NCBI GenBank assembly: GCA_027946365.1
Contig: JAPEUQ010000001.1
Coordinates: 3,596,001 to 3,660,000 of the forward strand
Source: Kalmusia sp. IMI 367209
Lineage: Eukaryota; Ascomycota; Dothideomycetes; Pleosporales; Didymosphaeriaceae
Direction of reading: 5' to 3'
Length of the DNA: 64,000 nucleotides
A program made the translations under genes and the position numbers. Under the pieces are notes generated by a model that did no database searches, was not told the DNA's origin, and saw only the letters and a program-made list of their open reading frames with translations. Shown in pieces: positions 1 to 11,460 of this stretch. The first letter of the stretch is position 1. The number at the start of each line of letters is the position of its first letter.

Positions 1-442
1 AGGCGAGATCCGCGTTGCGCGACCGTGGTTGACAGCTTTCGCTAGGCCTAGCAAGCTGCAGAGGGGAAACGTCACCTGCTACCAGGCCGAGTGGCTACTC
101 GACGATTTGCATGCACTCCACACTTTCATTTGCAATTCTGGAGTGCCCGTTGTGGCTTGTTAGTAAGCTATGCATGAGGAGATTCATTAGTAGGTATACA
201 AAAAGCAAGTAGGGCACTTGACTCGTAAGGGTGGGTGAGGTAAGAAAGCCTCTCAGCGCTACAATGTCTTGCTTACGGCTAAGCAGTTTATTCGCAATAT
301 CAAGGTAATCGCGAACTCAGCTGTGAGTTTGACACACATGCCATAGAGTAGCTTTGGCTTGGATCTGCAAATGTGCCTCGCATAGAGCTCAGTGAGAACA
401 GAATGCCGCATTACTATGTAGTCCCAACACCTGACGTATGCT
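1..442. other. Intergenic, left edge
   Basis: No gene supported. The open frames here are short and lack recognisable domains. The stretch lies downstream of the minus-strand gene that ends at 443. Confidence 0.5.
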
Positions 443-1501
443 TTACTTCAGAATCAATTTCAGCATCGCCAAATCCTGCGAATCGAACTCCGAACCCTCA
501 TCGTCCTCATATTCCTCGAATTCCTCTACTAACAACCTTCTTCCCCATACCGGCTCCCCTAGCGCTTCAATAACTTCGCGATACTCATCCCTCAAATACG
601 CCTCAGTAGACCTATTCCCTTGCTCCCGATAGCCCCTGGTGACGCGGAATTCAAATGCGATTTTCATTTCGTCCAGCTTTCTCTCTACCCCATCTCTCAA
701 AAACTGTATAACCTCGTGACTCCCAACATCCCGACACTCTAACCTGACCTCCTTCAATCCCGCAAATAGCTCGCATTGATTCAACTGATTCCTTAACCCG
801 ATGCCTGTGCCATGGCCCCACCAGAGCGGCCTAAAATGCACTTTTGAAATTTTCTCCAAATTTTCTCGTGGTAAAGGCCAGCTCCTGACTACAAGATAAT
901 CATTCGGCATCTCGACGGAGAACCAGTTTTCCGCGTAAAGAATCGGCGTCCCCTCGCGGTGTGTCGTGCGGCAGCAGCGGAGGATAGAAGGGAAGATGAA
1001 GTGCCGAATCCACGGGCGGGGATGTCCGCATCCTCCCCAGGTACGCAGCACGAGCTGCAGTGTGGAGGGGCAAACCTGATATTGCACCGTCTTACTGCTC
1101 TCCTGGATCAACAACAACTTGTAGATCTCCACTCTGATCTCGGCTGGGAAGCGCAAAAAGGTCGTCAACCTCGCGTCGTTGGTGCTGAACGTAGGTGTGT
1201 TTGCGCAACGGCGGACGGCGTTAGGAGCGGGGGTGCAGGGGTGATGAGATCGCGGGGCTCGAGCAGGCGGTGGTCGAGGTGAGAGGGCGAGGGAGCCGTT
1301 TTTGCTGGCTAGGGTTCTCTGCGTGTAGAAGATGGGGGGCGAGGAATCGTGTGCGAGACGGTTGCATCGCTTATGCACTTTGACATCTTCTGTCAATCGT
1401 GATTCAAGTATTTCTGCGTACTGTTCGGGGGTGATGTCGTGGATCCAAAGATACCAGGGGACTTTTGGCACTTCTTGTTCTTCCGCTGCTTCCGCTGCCA
1501 T
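443..1501 (-). CDS. F-box-like/2EXR-type protein of unknown function
   Basis: A single-exon frame of 352 residues when started at the first ATG (1501); the frame is open further upstream only through non-ATG codons. Around residues 115-165 it reads LRFPAEIRVEIYKLLL and later ILRCCRTTHREGTPILYAEN. This is the hallmark of the fungal F-box-like/2EXR family: a leucine-proline plus EIR-IY motif followed by a conserved 'new/old cohort plus LY-N' segment. The C-terminus is acidic (EEFEEYEDDEGSE). Family members are abundant in Dothideomycetes and have no assigned biochemical role; some may be F-box-related adaptors (inference). Similar proteins lie at 21180, 60163 and 61959. Confidence 0.7.
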   Translation of the reverse strand: MAAEAAEEQEVPKVPWYLWIHDITPEQYAEILESRLTEDVKVHKRCNRLAHDSSPPIFYTQRTLASKNGSLALSPRPPPARAPRSHHPCTPAPNAVRRCANTPTFSTNDARLTTFLRFPAEIRVEIYKLLLIQESSKTVQYQVCPSTLQLVLRTWGGCGHPRPWIRHFIFPSILRCCRTTHREGTPILYAENWFSVEMPNDYLVVRSWPLPRENLEKISKVHFRPLWWGHGTGIGLRNQLNQCELFAGLKEVRLECRDVGSHEVIQFLRDGVERKLDEMKIAFEFRVTRGYREQGNRSTEAYLRDEYREVIEALGEPVWGRRLLVEEFEEYEDDEGSEFDSQDLAMLKLILK

Positions 1502-3186
1502 GCTTGAGATAAAGGAAGCATATATGATATTCAATGGAATGACAAGTAGTGAATAGTCAAAGCGGTAGTCAAGTAGTAAGTGTATTAGAGTGAAGATATA
1601 GAAGACAGAGGTTCAGATGCATTGTGTGTTGTTCACCGCTCATTGGTACGGTCGGACAAGGTCCCAACATAAGAACACGATGTTCTCACAAAACACCTTC
1701 GTTATAGGAGAATATTTTTCGAGCAGACCGTTTAGGGAGCTTCTTGTATGCATGGCTTTGAGAAAATGAGCCAGAAATCTAATCGTGCAGGTACTATATA
1801 GCCTTATCATATTACTTTCTTTCCAGGAAGTCTGTTCGTCTATAAGAGTAGAAAGACGCTGTTTCAAATAGGAGAATCTTATTTTTTTTGTTTCTGAAGC
1901 ATCTCATTATTTGCCTCCTGCACGCGACGAACGTCTATCGACCGTTTCATAGTAGCCATGTCTCCACCACTAGGTAACCTTGTAGGAGTTTGTACCAACC
2001 ACAGTTATCAACACGTCCTTGTATAATAATATCCGAGCACCGACTTTAACATGTGATGCGTGGACTGAGAAGTTCCTGCATTGAACATAGACACACATCC
2101 ATGCGAAAATTTAACATGGATCCGGGGTAGCAGGGACATCACACACGAAAGGGGAAGCGCAACAGGCCCAGCGATTTGGAACTCGTTCATGCGCGCAATG
2201 CGCTGCTCCCGCTTACCTGCACAACAAGCCAGCCCTGCGACTGATCTTGCGAGGATGGGATTCATGCGCCCCGTCTTCGCGTTGCAGTTACCGCGCTGAC
2301 AATTTCTGCAACTCGATTTCTCGACAGGATGACCTTCGTAGAGGCATTCGGGTCCCACAAGCATGCGCTGCAACCACGCGCATCTACGCATTGGTCGGCC
2401 AAATCTGAAACTAGGAAGACAGACCGTCGTAGTACGTGTACACATTCCGAACCCCGTCGTTAGACCCTGTAGATCAGCATCAAACGAGTGACACCGTGCG
2501 ACCGATCGTTATCAGGCATGAACACCAATGACATGTTCGTACTCCGCAATTGTTTCGAGGCAGGATGCAAACGACGATCGTCATTCGGGCGTTTCAATCA
2601 CCCCGTATTCAAACGCCGAGTTCAAGACCGACAGTCCAAAGTGTAGGGAGGACGCCTAAGCCAGGGAGTGATGCACAGCTCACAAGAGACGAGGGAACCT
2701 TCTTTGTGGCTACGCGTAGATGTCAAAGATAGAAGACAGTCGACGGTGAAAGATGAAAGTAATCGATGTTAAAATGACCAAGATGTCAAAATAGTTAGCA
2801 CGGAATCTCGCAATCAATGTATATACAATCGACAGCGTGCGACCAAGCACCCGTCAAGCCTCCTAATTCATCATCATTAATCATGTTCATCCCTTCCCAT
2901 CATTTCCAGCCCACCATAGATCCTTAGCATATAGATAACGATATAAAAGAAAAGGGTATCTCGAGCCTAGATGACAAAATGGGAACGTATCTGAGCATGA
3001 GTCGCTCCCACCGCCCAGCCGATAACGCCCCTTCGTCCTCATACTCAAGACCAAATAGCCAGAAACATACTTGCAAGCGCGAATCACCTAAAACACCGTT
3101 CATGTGCTGCGCCCTAATACTGTAAGAAAAATCTGCATCGCTGCAAGCCGGACGTGCTCGACAATTTGTGCGCATGAGGAGGGAAA
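1502..3186. other. Intergenic between the 2EXR-like gene and MAF1
   Basis: About 1.7 kb with no secure gene. The only frame that attracted attention is the minus-strand Cys-rich one at 2008-2445, listed separately. The part near 3186 is presumably the MAF1 3' UTR. Confidence 0.45.
2008..2445 (-). CDS. Possible small Cys-rich protein or fragment
   Basis: A 145-residue open frame. Its central part carries clustered cysteines (motifs such as SSCRNCQRGNCNAK and GLACCAG) and a basic segment KREQRIARMNEF. I do not recognise a family, see no signal peptide, and see no clear start or splice structure. It could be a chance frame or a decayed gene. Homologues in related species, or transcript reads across the cysteine cluster, would be needed to accept it. 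Confidence 0.22.
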   Translation of the reverse strand: MCTRTTTVCLPSFRFGRPMRRCAWLQRMLVGPECLYEGHPVEKSSCRNCQRGNCNAKTGRMNPILARSVAGLACCAGKREQRIARMNEFQIAGPVALPLSCVMSLLPRIHVKFSHGCVSMFNAGTSQSTHHMLKSVLGYYYTRTC

Positions 3187-4344
3187 TCAAAGCTCCATCC
3201 TTTCCATCATGCCCTCGCTCCAAGCACGCACATTGCTATTTTTCCGCGAGAAGCTCTTCTCTCGCGAAGTTTCCCGCTCCCTTAGGCTCTCTACGTCGCT
3301 GTCGCCGTCACTGGACCAGTACTCAACGCCCATACTCGTCTCACGCGCGGGAAGATACTCGTCTTCGTCGGCATCCACAATCTCTCCGGGGTGATCAATG
3401 ACCAAGTTATCCAGCTCATCGCTTTCGCCGTACTCTTCAAGTCCCTTCTTCGCACGATCAGCAAGCCAATATTCCGCGCGCTTCCTGCTCCCTGCATTGG
3501 CACTCGACTCATGCTGCGACTGCTTGAAGCGCGTCATCAAGCTTGTGGGTACACTCGGCGAATTAGAAAGCGCAGAGATGCCGCGAAGATAAAAATAGCA
3601 CACCCTCTTGCGCTCCTTGCTGTACAGAAAACAGTGATGGCTCCATATAGCGCCGTCATCGGCGAACGGGTCATCCGAGGGTTCCCAGGCGTAGTACTCG
3701 CAGTTAGACAGGTCCATCTCACTATCAATCAGCTGCCAAGAGCGGGGACTCCATATGGGCGATCCGAGCGGAGTTAGAGCACCTGAGGGGAGTCCTGCGC
3801 TGTAGACTTGTGGACGAAGGTAATACATGGTGGTATCGATTCTATGCATGAACGACTTGCGCGTCTCGCGGCGAAACTCATCGGGATTCAGAGTATTCGC
3901 GAAGTCGTAGTCAATGTGTGTTGCATTGAGCGTGGCTATCAAGTACGCGAACGTGTGTCTATTCGCGGCTTCGTTAAAGGTGCCGAACGGGGTATCTCGT
4001 GCGATGTTGAGCTCGTCGGAGAATTGCGCGGCAGATCGTTGTGGAAGGCTCGCAACTGCTGTGAGCAGCTCCTTGTGCCGCTCTTCAAGGGTACGCTCGA
4101 TGCGCTTATACAGCTTCTTATCGCTGCCTGCCGCCTTTATCGTCCATACGTCACAGCCGCCGATTACGGAGGAGTCAGGGGTGTCGAAATTGAGGGCGAG
4201 GTTCACCTAGTGAATGGTAAGTGTCTGTCGCATGTACAATGCAAGTTCTGAGATAACTCACCTCATGGAGGGCGCAAAGGTCGAGGTACTGCAAGGTCAG
4301 CTAGATCATCGACTGGGCTTATCGCATCTCTGACCCACCTTCAT
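3187..4344 (-). CDS. MAF1: Maf1, repressor of RNA polymerase III
   Basis: Three exons: 4339-4344, 4262-4288 and 3187-4206, giving about 350 residues. Exon 1 is only ATG-AAG; exon 2 encodes YLDLCALHE; exon 3 continues VNLALNFDTPDSSVIGGCD, the conserved Maf1 N-terminal box. Later Maf1 signatures include FNEAANRHTFAYLIATLNAT, the SEMDLSNCEYYAWEPSDDPF segment and IWSHHCFLYSKERKRVCYFY. Both introns have GT-AG ends in phase 0 (4289-4338 and 4207-4261). Maf1 is a phospho-regulated nuclear/cytoplasmic factor that binds Pol III and shuts down tRNA and 5S rRNA synthesis in stress. The C-terminal tail is acidic, then basic, and probably disordered. An open-frame caller would start at a GTG at 4206 and lose the true N-terminus. 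Confidence 0.95.
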
Positions 4345-5505
4345 TGTGTCCTTCTCGGGCTGTTCTCCGCCTTTTCTAAAGTGATATCGGTGTCGCGTAC
4401 GAATTTGCTGCCTTTACTGGCGATGGTCGGGTCAGCGCAAGCCTGCAGCTGGCTATCGGGGTCCTTTGTTCGGTTGCGGTTGACCTGCGTAAGCCGGCAC
4501 AACGCGTATACACTGCTCTAGGCTGGCTGCGGAGAGTAGAATGTACTTGCTGTTCGGCCAGACGGACGTCTAGCAGGCACGAGGCATGAGGAAACTGGCG
4601 TCTTGGTGGTGCGGTGCGGTGAGGGGTGGTGTGAGTCGTGGCTGCGGCATGCGGAGGTGATGTTGGCAGCGCAGGTGCACGGTCCCCGCTTTTGGATTGG
4701 TTGAGGCGGCTGACCAACGATGCGACGACAGCACGCCGTGGGGCATACAGTCTATGTGAGAGGCTATTCGGCCTTGGATAGCGCGTCAGTAGTCGTCGAC
4801 AGTTAGTAGTGCCGGCTCTCGGTGAGTGCAAGTTGGCATCGCTCGACGTTGCTTGACCGGGAAGGATCGGGAGACACCGGGATGAGCAGTGGAGACGATG
4901 GCTACGCCGCTGACCCAGGGGACGTTGACCTGCGCTGCTGAGTAGTGCATCAGAATAGAATGGTAGGCATCAAGCAAAGTATCAAGGGTGCAAGTCTCGA
5001 TGTCATGACATGAAGATCACGTTCGAGTCTCTTAGGACCACTTGTCTGAAACCTAGCCGTCGCGACCCAGATCGCTAGCCGTAGGTGTATAGTTGGTATA
5101 TAGAGTACATCCATCGCTACTCGCTCAGCAAGGCAAGGTAGCAGATAGTGCGTTCTCCAAACATCCCGTAAACCCACGCATCGAATGCCTTCTGCCTTCG
5201 TAACGGGCCCGCCCTTGACAGAATGTGTTTAGCAAAGTCAATGCCGCAAATGGCACAAGTGGTATACCGCATGCCTATCGAGGCCCTCCTCGCTGTTCGC
5301 CAAACGCCTTGAATGCAATTCGTGATCGATGTTCCGCTAAAAATAGCCATTCAATAGATCCCGCTGTCTCTCAGCCGCCGCTTAAACTCATCTGCATCCT
5401 GCGCACCAAGCAGACAATGTTAGCAGTGGTCTTGAACGGTCTGACAGAGGCAGGTGCGGGTCGTCGACGCTCTGGCGTAAGATGAAGCGCCTTATGGCTG
5501 CCACT
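4345..5505. other. Intergenic upstream of MAF1 and downstream of APS1
   Basis: About 1.16 kb. A 151-residue minus frame (4376-4831) is Arg/Thr/Pro-rich low complexity without domain features. No gene supported; it should contain the MAF1 promoter and the APS1 3' UTR. Confidence 0.5.
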
Positions 5506-6206
5506 CTACATGATCTTTGTCACGATGTCGTCCTCGGCCTGACGAGAGAACAGCGTCAGCAACCGAGTTTCACTTGGGAGGGAAGGACAGGATGGTTTCA
5601 AATTCAGGCACATCACTCACCTCCATGTCCTCTAGACTGTCTTGCTGCCCTATGCACCTGAGCACATTCTTCTTGCTGCTCTCTTGTAACTCGCCGGCAA
5701 GTAGGAGTTCGTCAAGGATGAAGTACGCCTTTTGAAAGTTGAAGATGATGTCAAGCTCGCAGACGTTGCCGTAATACTTGTCCATCTGCTCGACGTAGCG
5801 ATGCACAATTTCTAGGGCGAGTAGCTCGTTGTCGGTGGCATCGCAGCCGGCAATGAAGAAGAGGGAAGCATATCGGCGGTAGACGACCTTGGTGTCTGGA
5901 ATGTCTGTCAGCTCTGTGCTGAGATAACTGCGGCCCTCACAAACCTTTGTATTCTAAGAAATTGCACATGCGGGTTCTGCGGGCAAGCACAAGCTGGGAA
6001 ACATCTTTCACGATTTTGGCTTTGTCCTTGGGCGCAAGCGTGGTGAACCACTTGGCTAGGCGCTGTAGGGGTTTCAGCGCTGAGAGCTGCACAGCTTCGA
6101 TAGGGAACTTACAACTTTGCCCTGCCGCGAGAGTAGAATCAGGTACCTGCATATATTAGCATTCACAGGAGGCGGGTGCTGTAGCGGGGGCTCACTTGAT
6201 GGCCAT
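5506..6206 (-). CDS. APS1: AP-1 clathrin adaptor complex sigma subunit
   Basis: Five exons: 6196-6206, 6113-6146, 5945-6062, 5621-5895 and 5506-5538, giving 156 residues, exactly the usual size of AP-1 sigma adaptins. The start reads [20 protein letters not shown], the classic small-subunit longin-fold N-terminus. Further on are [40 protein letters not shown], and a C-terminus ending [15 protein letters not shown]. All four introns are GT-AG and restore this frame. The protein is the small chain of the trans-Golgi/endosomal AP-1 complex, which sorts clathrin-coated vesicle cargo by dileucine signals. The first and last exons (11 and 33 nt) are too short to appear as open frames. It is divergent from the GCL regulatory gene across 391 bp. 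Confidence 0.95.
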
Positions 6207-6597
6207 GGCTATTCGGAGATGCAGAGATGTGTGGTGGCCTGTGGAAAAACGGAGGTCGGGCGCTCACAGACCAGCTGCTGCAGCCCCGCGAAAAGCGTCA
6301 GAGCGCTCACTGCACCCCGCCAACCGCACCTCACGACACAACCGGCGATCCCTCTTATATACCAAAGCGCACTTCTAATAATCGAGCCATCGTTTTTCAA
6401 ATACCTTCATTGTATATAAGCATACGACACACTACAGATAGCCGTCACTAGATCATCTTTCCACGCCTGCTTACAAACATCTCCTCACATTTGCCATTGA
6501 ATTTGGGCTCCGACGCGTCCCCAATTTCCGCCTTGAACTCATTCATCAGGTCGCCTCTTAGCTATTGAGGCTCGAAAGGGTCAAAATACTCGTCACC
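6207..6597. promoter_or_regulatory. Divergent promoter region, APS1 / GCL regulatory subunit
   Basis: 391 bp between two divergent start codons (6206 minus, 6598 plus). No gene fits in it. It must hold both promoters; I identified no specific factor site. Confidence 0.5.
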
Positions 6598-7583
6598 ATG
6601 AAGCTTATACTCTCAACTTCGTACGCCGCCTTCCAAACCCTATTGTCTCCAGCTCACAAACCAGGAACATCATGTCTGGTGGGCCCTCGGTGATAAGACG
6701 CCACACCTTTGAGAAATCAAACACCGAGCTCACATCCTCCCTCCGCGCAAACTTTATCGCCCACCAATCCTCCCCTCCTACGCCCTCCTCGACCGCATCG
6801 CCCCAACCCAAACCGCCCTTCGAGTCCTGGACGACACAAGATCACAACACCCTCTGGATACCCACACACAGCCCTTCCCCCCTCTCTGAGCCCCGCGAAT
6901 CCTACGATATCACAGTGAAGCTTTTCTACCTCCCGAACATACCAGCGGACACTCGATGTGTGCAGACACGGGAGGCCATAGATTTGGTACTGAAGGAGCT
7001 AGGGACGACGTCGATTGATCTGTTGATCGTCAGTTTCCCGGGTATATCATTTGACGCAGACGACGAAGATTCAGACCTGGAGGACCCACCTTCAGCACCG
7101 ACATCTGAGCACGAAGACGGCGCGCCGGAAGACATCGAGACGATAGCTACGACCTGGCGCACGCTGGAGAAGCTGCATGAAGAGGGTCTTGTGTCGAAGT
7201 TAGGCATCGCGGAATTCGGCTGCGCGCGTCTCGAGCGCTTCCTCCCTCGCACAACCGTTAGGCCTTCGGTGGACCAGATCAACGTTAGAGACTGCTGTGT
7301 GGTGCCCAAGCCGTTGATACTGTACGCGAAGCAGCAGAGCATTCAGCTGTTGACGCATAACGACTGCACGAATGTGCTGCCTCGGGGCACGCTGAGAGAT
7401 ATACTCGGGAGTGGGGAGAAAGGGGCGGCTGTGTTGAGTGGAGGAGAGCAAGCGGAGCAAGACGAGAGGCTGAAAGGTGAGGTGGAGCCGCAGTGGGTGG
7501 TTAAGCACACTGCCGTGGTGAAAGATCGCGGGGTTGTGGAGAGCAAGGGGTATTTTTCTGTTGCAGAGTTGAAGGAGCAGTGA
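6598..7583 (+). CDS. Glutamate-cysteine ligase regulatory (modifier) subunit, aldo-keto reductase fold
   Basis: Two exons, 6598-6620 and 6665-7583, 313 residues. Exon 1 encodes MKLILSTS and joins through a 44-nt GT-AG intron to NIMSGGPSVIRR. This recreates the conserved fungal N-terminus (KLILST-NIMSGGPS), so the start is at 6598, not at the internal ATG at 6672. The rest shows AKR-barrel elements: IDLVLKELGTTSIDLLIVSF, WRTLEKLHEEGLVSKLGIAE and VDQINVRDCC. The modifier subunit is catalytically inactive as a reductase and tunes the catalytic GCL subunit, the rate-limiting step of glutathione synthesis. An acidic low-complexity insert (DADDEDSDLEDPP) follows the first strands. The tie to glutathione is family knowledge, not tested here. 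Confidence 0.85.
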
Positions 7584-8114
7584 ACATGATGTCAGTGTCA
7601 GCGAAATATGAAGGGTCGTTCCAGAGGTGTAATAAAGCTGTGGCACCCGACACTCTATACGCTCCAGCCTACTCGGCCCCACCCGTATACACTATCGTCC
7701 TGTCACAGTGTCAGCATCGGCTCATGTTCATATCAGGATTCGTGTCTTGTGAAGATGGCTGCAATTATTGCCATCCCTGTCCACCGAATCCGGGCTCTGC
7801 GGGTTTAGAGACAGCGAGGTTGGACGTAGATGTTCCTTGTGTAGGTGTGGAGAGCCTGGAGAAGGGTGGGTGAAAGCTGGATGGGGTTGGTGCTGGGATT
7901 ATTGTGTGGATTTAGGATCTGGAAGTGTGGGATCTGGAAGTGGTGCTGACGCTAGTTGTTTGATGCTTAAGAATCGGGTAGATAAGTCGTTAGGTATTGC
8001 TCGAATATATGAATATATGCTCTTACAGGAAAGTGATGTGTTTTCTTCCGCAACCGGCGCATCTATCATTACAACGTCGATTCCAATTTAGTGTTGTAAT
8101 AATTGGGCACTCCC
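7584..8114. other. Intergenic, convergent 3' ends
   Basis: 531 bp between the plus-strand GCL modifier gene and the minus-strand chorismate-mutase-like gene. Short overlapping frames only; likely 3' UTRs of both genes. Confidence 0.5.
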
Positions 8115-8723
8115 CTATTCACACACCCTGTCCACATCCACCGCAAATCCGCTATCACAATCCCTTTGTATACTCTCAACCTCATACTCCAACGCCGCAT
8201 AAATCATACACCCCTCTCCACCCATGACCCGCCCCGCTGCCTCAGTTCCACCATACTATGTTCTTGTCAGCAAACTACCCTTTGATCGACTCTACCTATT
8301 CACTTCTAAGCTCAGACTCACTTTCAAAACTTTTGCTGCCATTCCTGCTGCCACAACCCCATTCCTTGTTGGATCGTTCAAACTCGTATTTGTCGCGAAC
8401 TTGCTCGCCCCAGCGACAGCCGCATACCCTAGTCGCCGCGCATATAGAAATGCGAGCTGCTCGTCGATAGCGTCGATATAGGTGCGTGCGCAGGCGAGTT
8501 CGGCGCTTCGGTTTCCAGTGGAAGAGGTACAAATTGAAGCGATAGGGACGTCCGTTAATATTTTGATATCATAAGGGTATACAGTTGTAGAATTGAGACA
8601 TGGGGAGCCGGGAAAGTTGGTGGAGGTGGCATTTGTAGATGGGACGAAGGTGCAGGTGGATGGATCGTAGGCAAATGCAGGAGCAAGTGAGGTTAGGGCA
8701 AAGAGGAGAGTTGAGAGGAACAT
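8115..8723 (-). CDS. Secreted chorismate mutase-like (AroQ/CM_2 type) protein
   Basis: Start at ATG 8723, which opens a signal peptide (MFLSTLLFALTSLAPAFAYD); the frame is open further upstream but that part looks like 5' UTR. The core ACARTYIDAIDEQLAFLYAR, then RLGYAAVAGASKF and NDPTRNGVV, follows the CM_2 pattern (I-D-x-I-D-x-Q-L...R...A-G-x-x-K...D-P-x-R). I propose a 66-nt intron (8256-8321; donor GTGAGT, branch CTGAC, acceptor CATAG) and a second exon 8115-8255. That gives 180 residues and adds a tail with three cysteines and a helix MIYAALEYEVESIQ. Without splicing the protein ends at 8292 after VSLSLEVNR. Secreted chorismate mutases are known in plant-associated fungi (Cmu1 in Ustilago); whether this one is catalytic is uncertain because the active-site residues cannot be assigned by eye. 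Confidence 0.6.
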
Positions 8724-9534
8724 TGTGATGTCTGGTGGTGATGTTGTCGTCACGTCGAAGCTGCGCGATGAGAGAGAGAGAGCAAAAGACAACATAAAAG
8801 TCGGGAGAGAAAGAATATGCCTGCGGAATTCGTAAACACTGTAGATCGCTCCTGAAAAGAGAATGTTTCCCTGGCGTAAGCTTCGAGGATCCTGCGCGAT
8901 GGGTTCTTTCAAAGGCTAGCCATTCTAGTGTACCCAATCTCTGGAGGTTGCATCCTATTCTCTCTTTGCGGTGCAGTTGGTCCAATGTACCTCTGAAGTA
9001 ATACGCACGAAGTTAGGTGAAGAGTTAGCGGTAAGGGTTTGCGAGCCGTCTTCGCTATCTACGAGCTTAAGACTTGGATATAACCGGTGATCAAGTGATT
9101 ATTCTTTGTTGGGATTGTTGCATGATTCCGTAATCGCAACTCGCGCAAACTATAAAGAGATCCAGACACCCAGTCCGAAGGTCGATCTTGCATATGCAGA
9201 ATAAGGTCCCGATCAAATCCTAAGTTTGGGCTATGGAGTTAAGAGGTGCGGATGTTGCCGGTAGTTCCTCGCCCCCAGTCATAGGATGATCCGGACGAAT
9301 CATGATCGCCAATCAAGAACGATCGGCCTTACCCCTTTAGGAATAGTTAGGTGTTATTGTCACAGTAAGCACTACTACTTGTTATCTCCCTTGAGGTCCT
9401 TCTTGAACTTCGCCGCTCCTAAAAGGCTTACATAGGGGATTCTTGTGGCAGGTAATGGATAGCACTCAATTACGTTCATTGCCTGGAAGCGAAAGTTGAT
9501 GTACCGCACTACAGTGCTCCTTAAGCAGGCAAAC
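8724..9534. promoter_or_regulatory. Divergent intergenic region, secreted CM-like / FAD monooxygenase
   Basis: 811 bp between divergent starts. It has a short GA repeat around 8767-8781 in the leader of the minus-strand gene. No coding frame is supported in it. Confidence 0.45.
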
Positions 9535-11460
9535 ATGGGTCAGCAGACAGTCGCAGTCGTGGGCGCTGGTGAGTAGTGCATGGAGACATGAGGTATGAAG
9601 ATGCTAATAGAGTGCATTTTAGGAGCCTGTGGGTTGTCCATGCTGAAGACACTGCGTGAAGATGGGTTCAAGGTGACATGCTTCGAGCGGCGAAAGCAGG
9701 TCGGCGGTTTGTGGGCGTATACTCAGGACCCGTCCATGACGACAGCTTTGCCTTGTAAATCGCGCCTTTCATAAGGGATCATCAGTTGACTAAGTATTTA
9801 CAGCGACTCGTGCACTAATCAGTAAGTATACATGCGGTATGTCGGATTTTCCGATGCCAGATCGTAGGTCCTCCATCTCCTTTGGATAAGATTTAGATGT
9901 ACATTGAGAGACTAAGACAGCTTTCAGACTATCCTCCACATCTCACTGTGAGTGCTCCTGCACAAAGCATATGAAGCACACACTTACGTCGCATCTTCGC
10001 TTCGTGTAGCAAGCACAGTTCCAGGAGTTCATGGAATCATATGCAACACACTTCGATCTGCTCAAGGACATCGTTTTCGATTCTTCACTTAAGAGTGTAG
10101 CTCGCAACAAAGATGATACAAGGTGGCGGGTTGAACTCTTGATCAACGGAGAAACAAAGGTGGAAGAATTTGACAAAGTAGCCCTGTGTCATGGATATCA
10201 AACAGAGCCACAAATGCCCAAGTTCGAAGACGAAGAGAAGTTTGAAGGTATAATTATGCATGCACAGCAATTCAGGCCGGAAAGGTCAGTCTTCCTTGCC
10301 ACGACTTCCCATTTGCATCGATTAGGCTTACTCATTTGCTTAGCGTTGAAAGTTACAAAGGCAAGAACGTCGTTATAGTCGGCATGTCTAGCACCGCGTC
10401 AGATGTATTGAATAACCTCTTGCCGTACGCTTCGAAAATGTACCTCTCGCACCGCCGCGGAATGTACATATTCCCTACTTGGCGCAAGAACACGCCTGCA
10501 GACTTGATGATGAGCTGGCGTCGACGCCAGTCCGGCTTTCTCCTCAATCGCTATTTTCCCAATGTGGCTCAGTGGCTGGGCGACAAAGCCTTAGATTACC
10601 TGATGCGAAGTATGTGGGGACAATTGGATCCGGAATGGCGTATCCTACCAAGTCCTAGCATCACATTGAGTCTCCCCGGAGCAAGCGATACCCTGATTCC
10701 GTTGCTAAAGGCCGGCAAGGTCACATCGTTGCATGGTATCAAACGCTTCATTGGTCCGGACACAATAGAGTTCAATGACGGCACCGTCCTCTCTAACATT
10801 CACGCTGTAATCTGCGCAACAGGGTACTCAGCCGACTTAACCGTTGTACCCTTCCTCGAATCTAGCAAACCAGCAAATTACGAAGGACCAGAGCTCCCCC
10901 GCCTTTGGCACAATATCTTCCCACCAAAATATGCCGACTCCATGGCTCTCTTATGTCACTCAGCCTACGGCAAAAACAACGGCTTCTCCTTCAACGACGT
11001 CCAAGCCATGGCTGTTTCAAACATCTTCCGCCACACACACCCAATCCCCTCAATTGCCGGCATGCAGGCCGACGTCGAAAAACATCACGAGTGGCTCGCA
11101 TCGCGCTGGCGCTTGGACCGCACTGAGGGCAGCTTCGACCGCAGCATGGTCAAGAACTGGGAGTTCCAGTCTTTCCTGCACGAAGCGGCGGGGACGGGGA
11201 TGGAGAACTTAGGCTGGGGACTAAAGGGGTGGTTGTTTTGGTGTAAAGATCCGAAGATGAGTTATCTAATGAATCATGGGGTAGAGACAGCCCATGCGTT
11301 TCGATATTTCGAGACGGGGAAGAGAAAAAGGTGGGATGGGGCGAGGGAGGCAATCTTGAAGGCGAATGAGGCGGTGAAGGTGTATCCTATCAAGGAGAAG
11401 AAGGATTTGCCCGATTATCGACGTCAGATCGAGGAGATGAACGACGCTGTGAAGAGCTAG
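9535..11460 (+). CDS. FAD-dependent (FMO-type) monooxygenase
   Basis: Six exons: 9535-9568, 9623-9754, 9804-9863, 9928-9947, 10010-10284 and 10344-11460, giving 545 residues. Exon 1 encodes MGQQTVAVVGAG and continues ACGLSMLKTLRE, the FAD-binding GxGxxG. Next come GGLWAYTQDPSMTTALPSTR and DFPMPDHYPPHL, typical FMO segments rebuilt by splicing. FEGIIMHAQQF corresponds to the FxGxxxHS FMO fingerprint, with Ala where Ser is usual. VVIVGMSSTASDV is the position of the NADPH-binding motif, here with Ser/Ala replacing two glycines. ICATGYSADL is the ATGY motif. Members use NADPH and O2 to oxygenate soft nucleophiles or pathway intermediates. The first four exons are too short to show as useful open frames. 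Confidence 0.88.

Noticed and set aside
4376..4831. 151-codon minus frame upstream of MAF1
   Set aside because: Low-complexity, no start context, no family resemblance.
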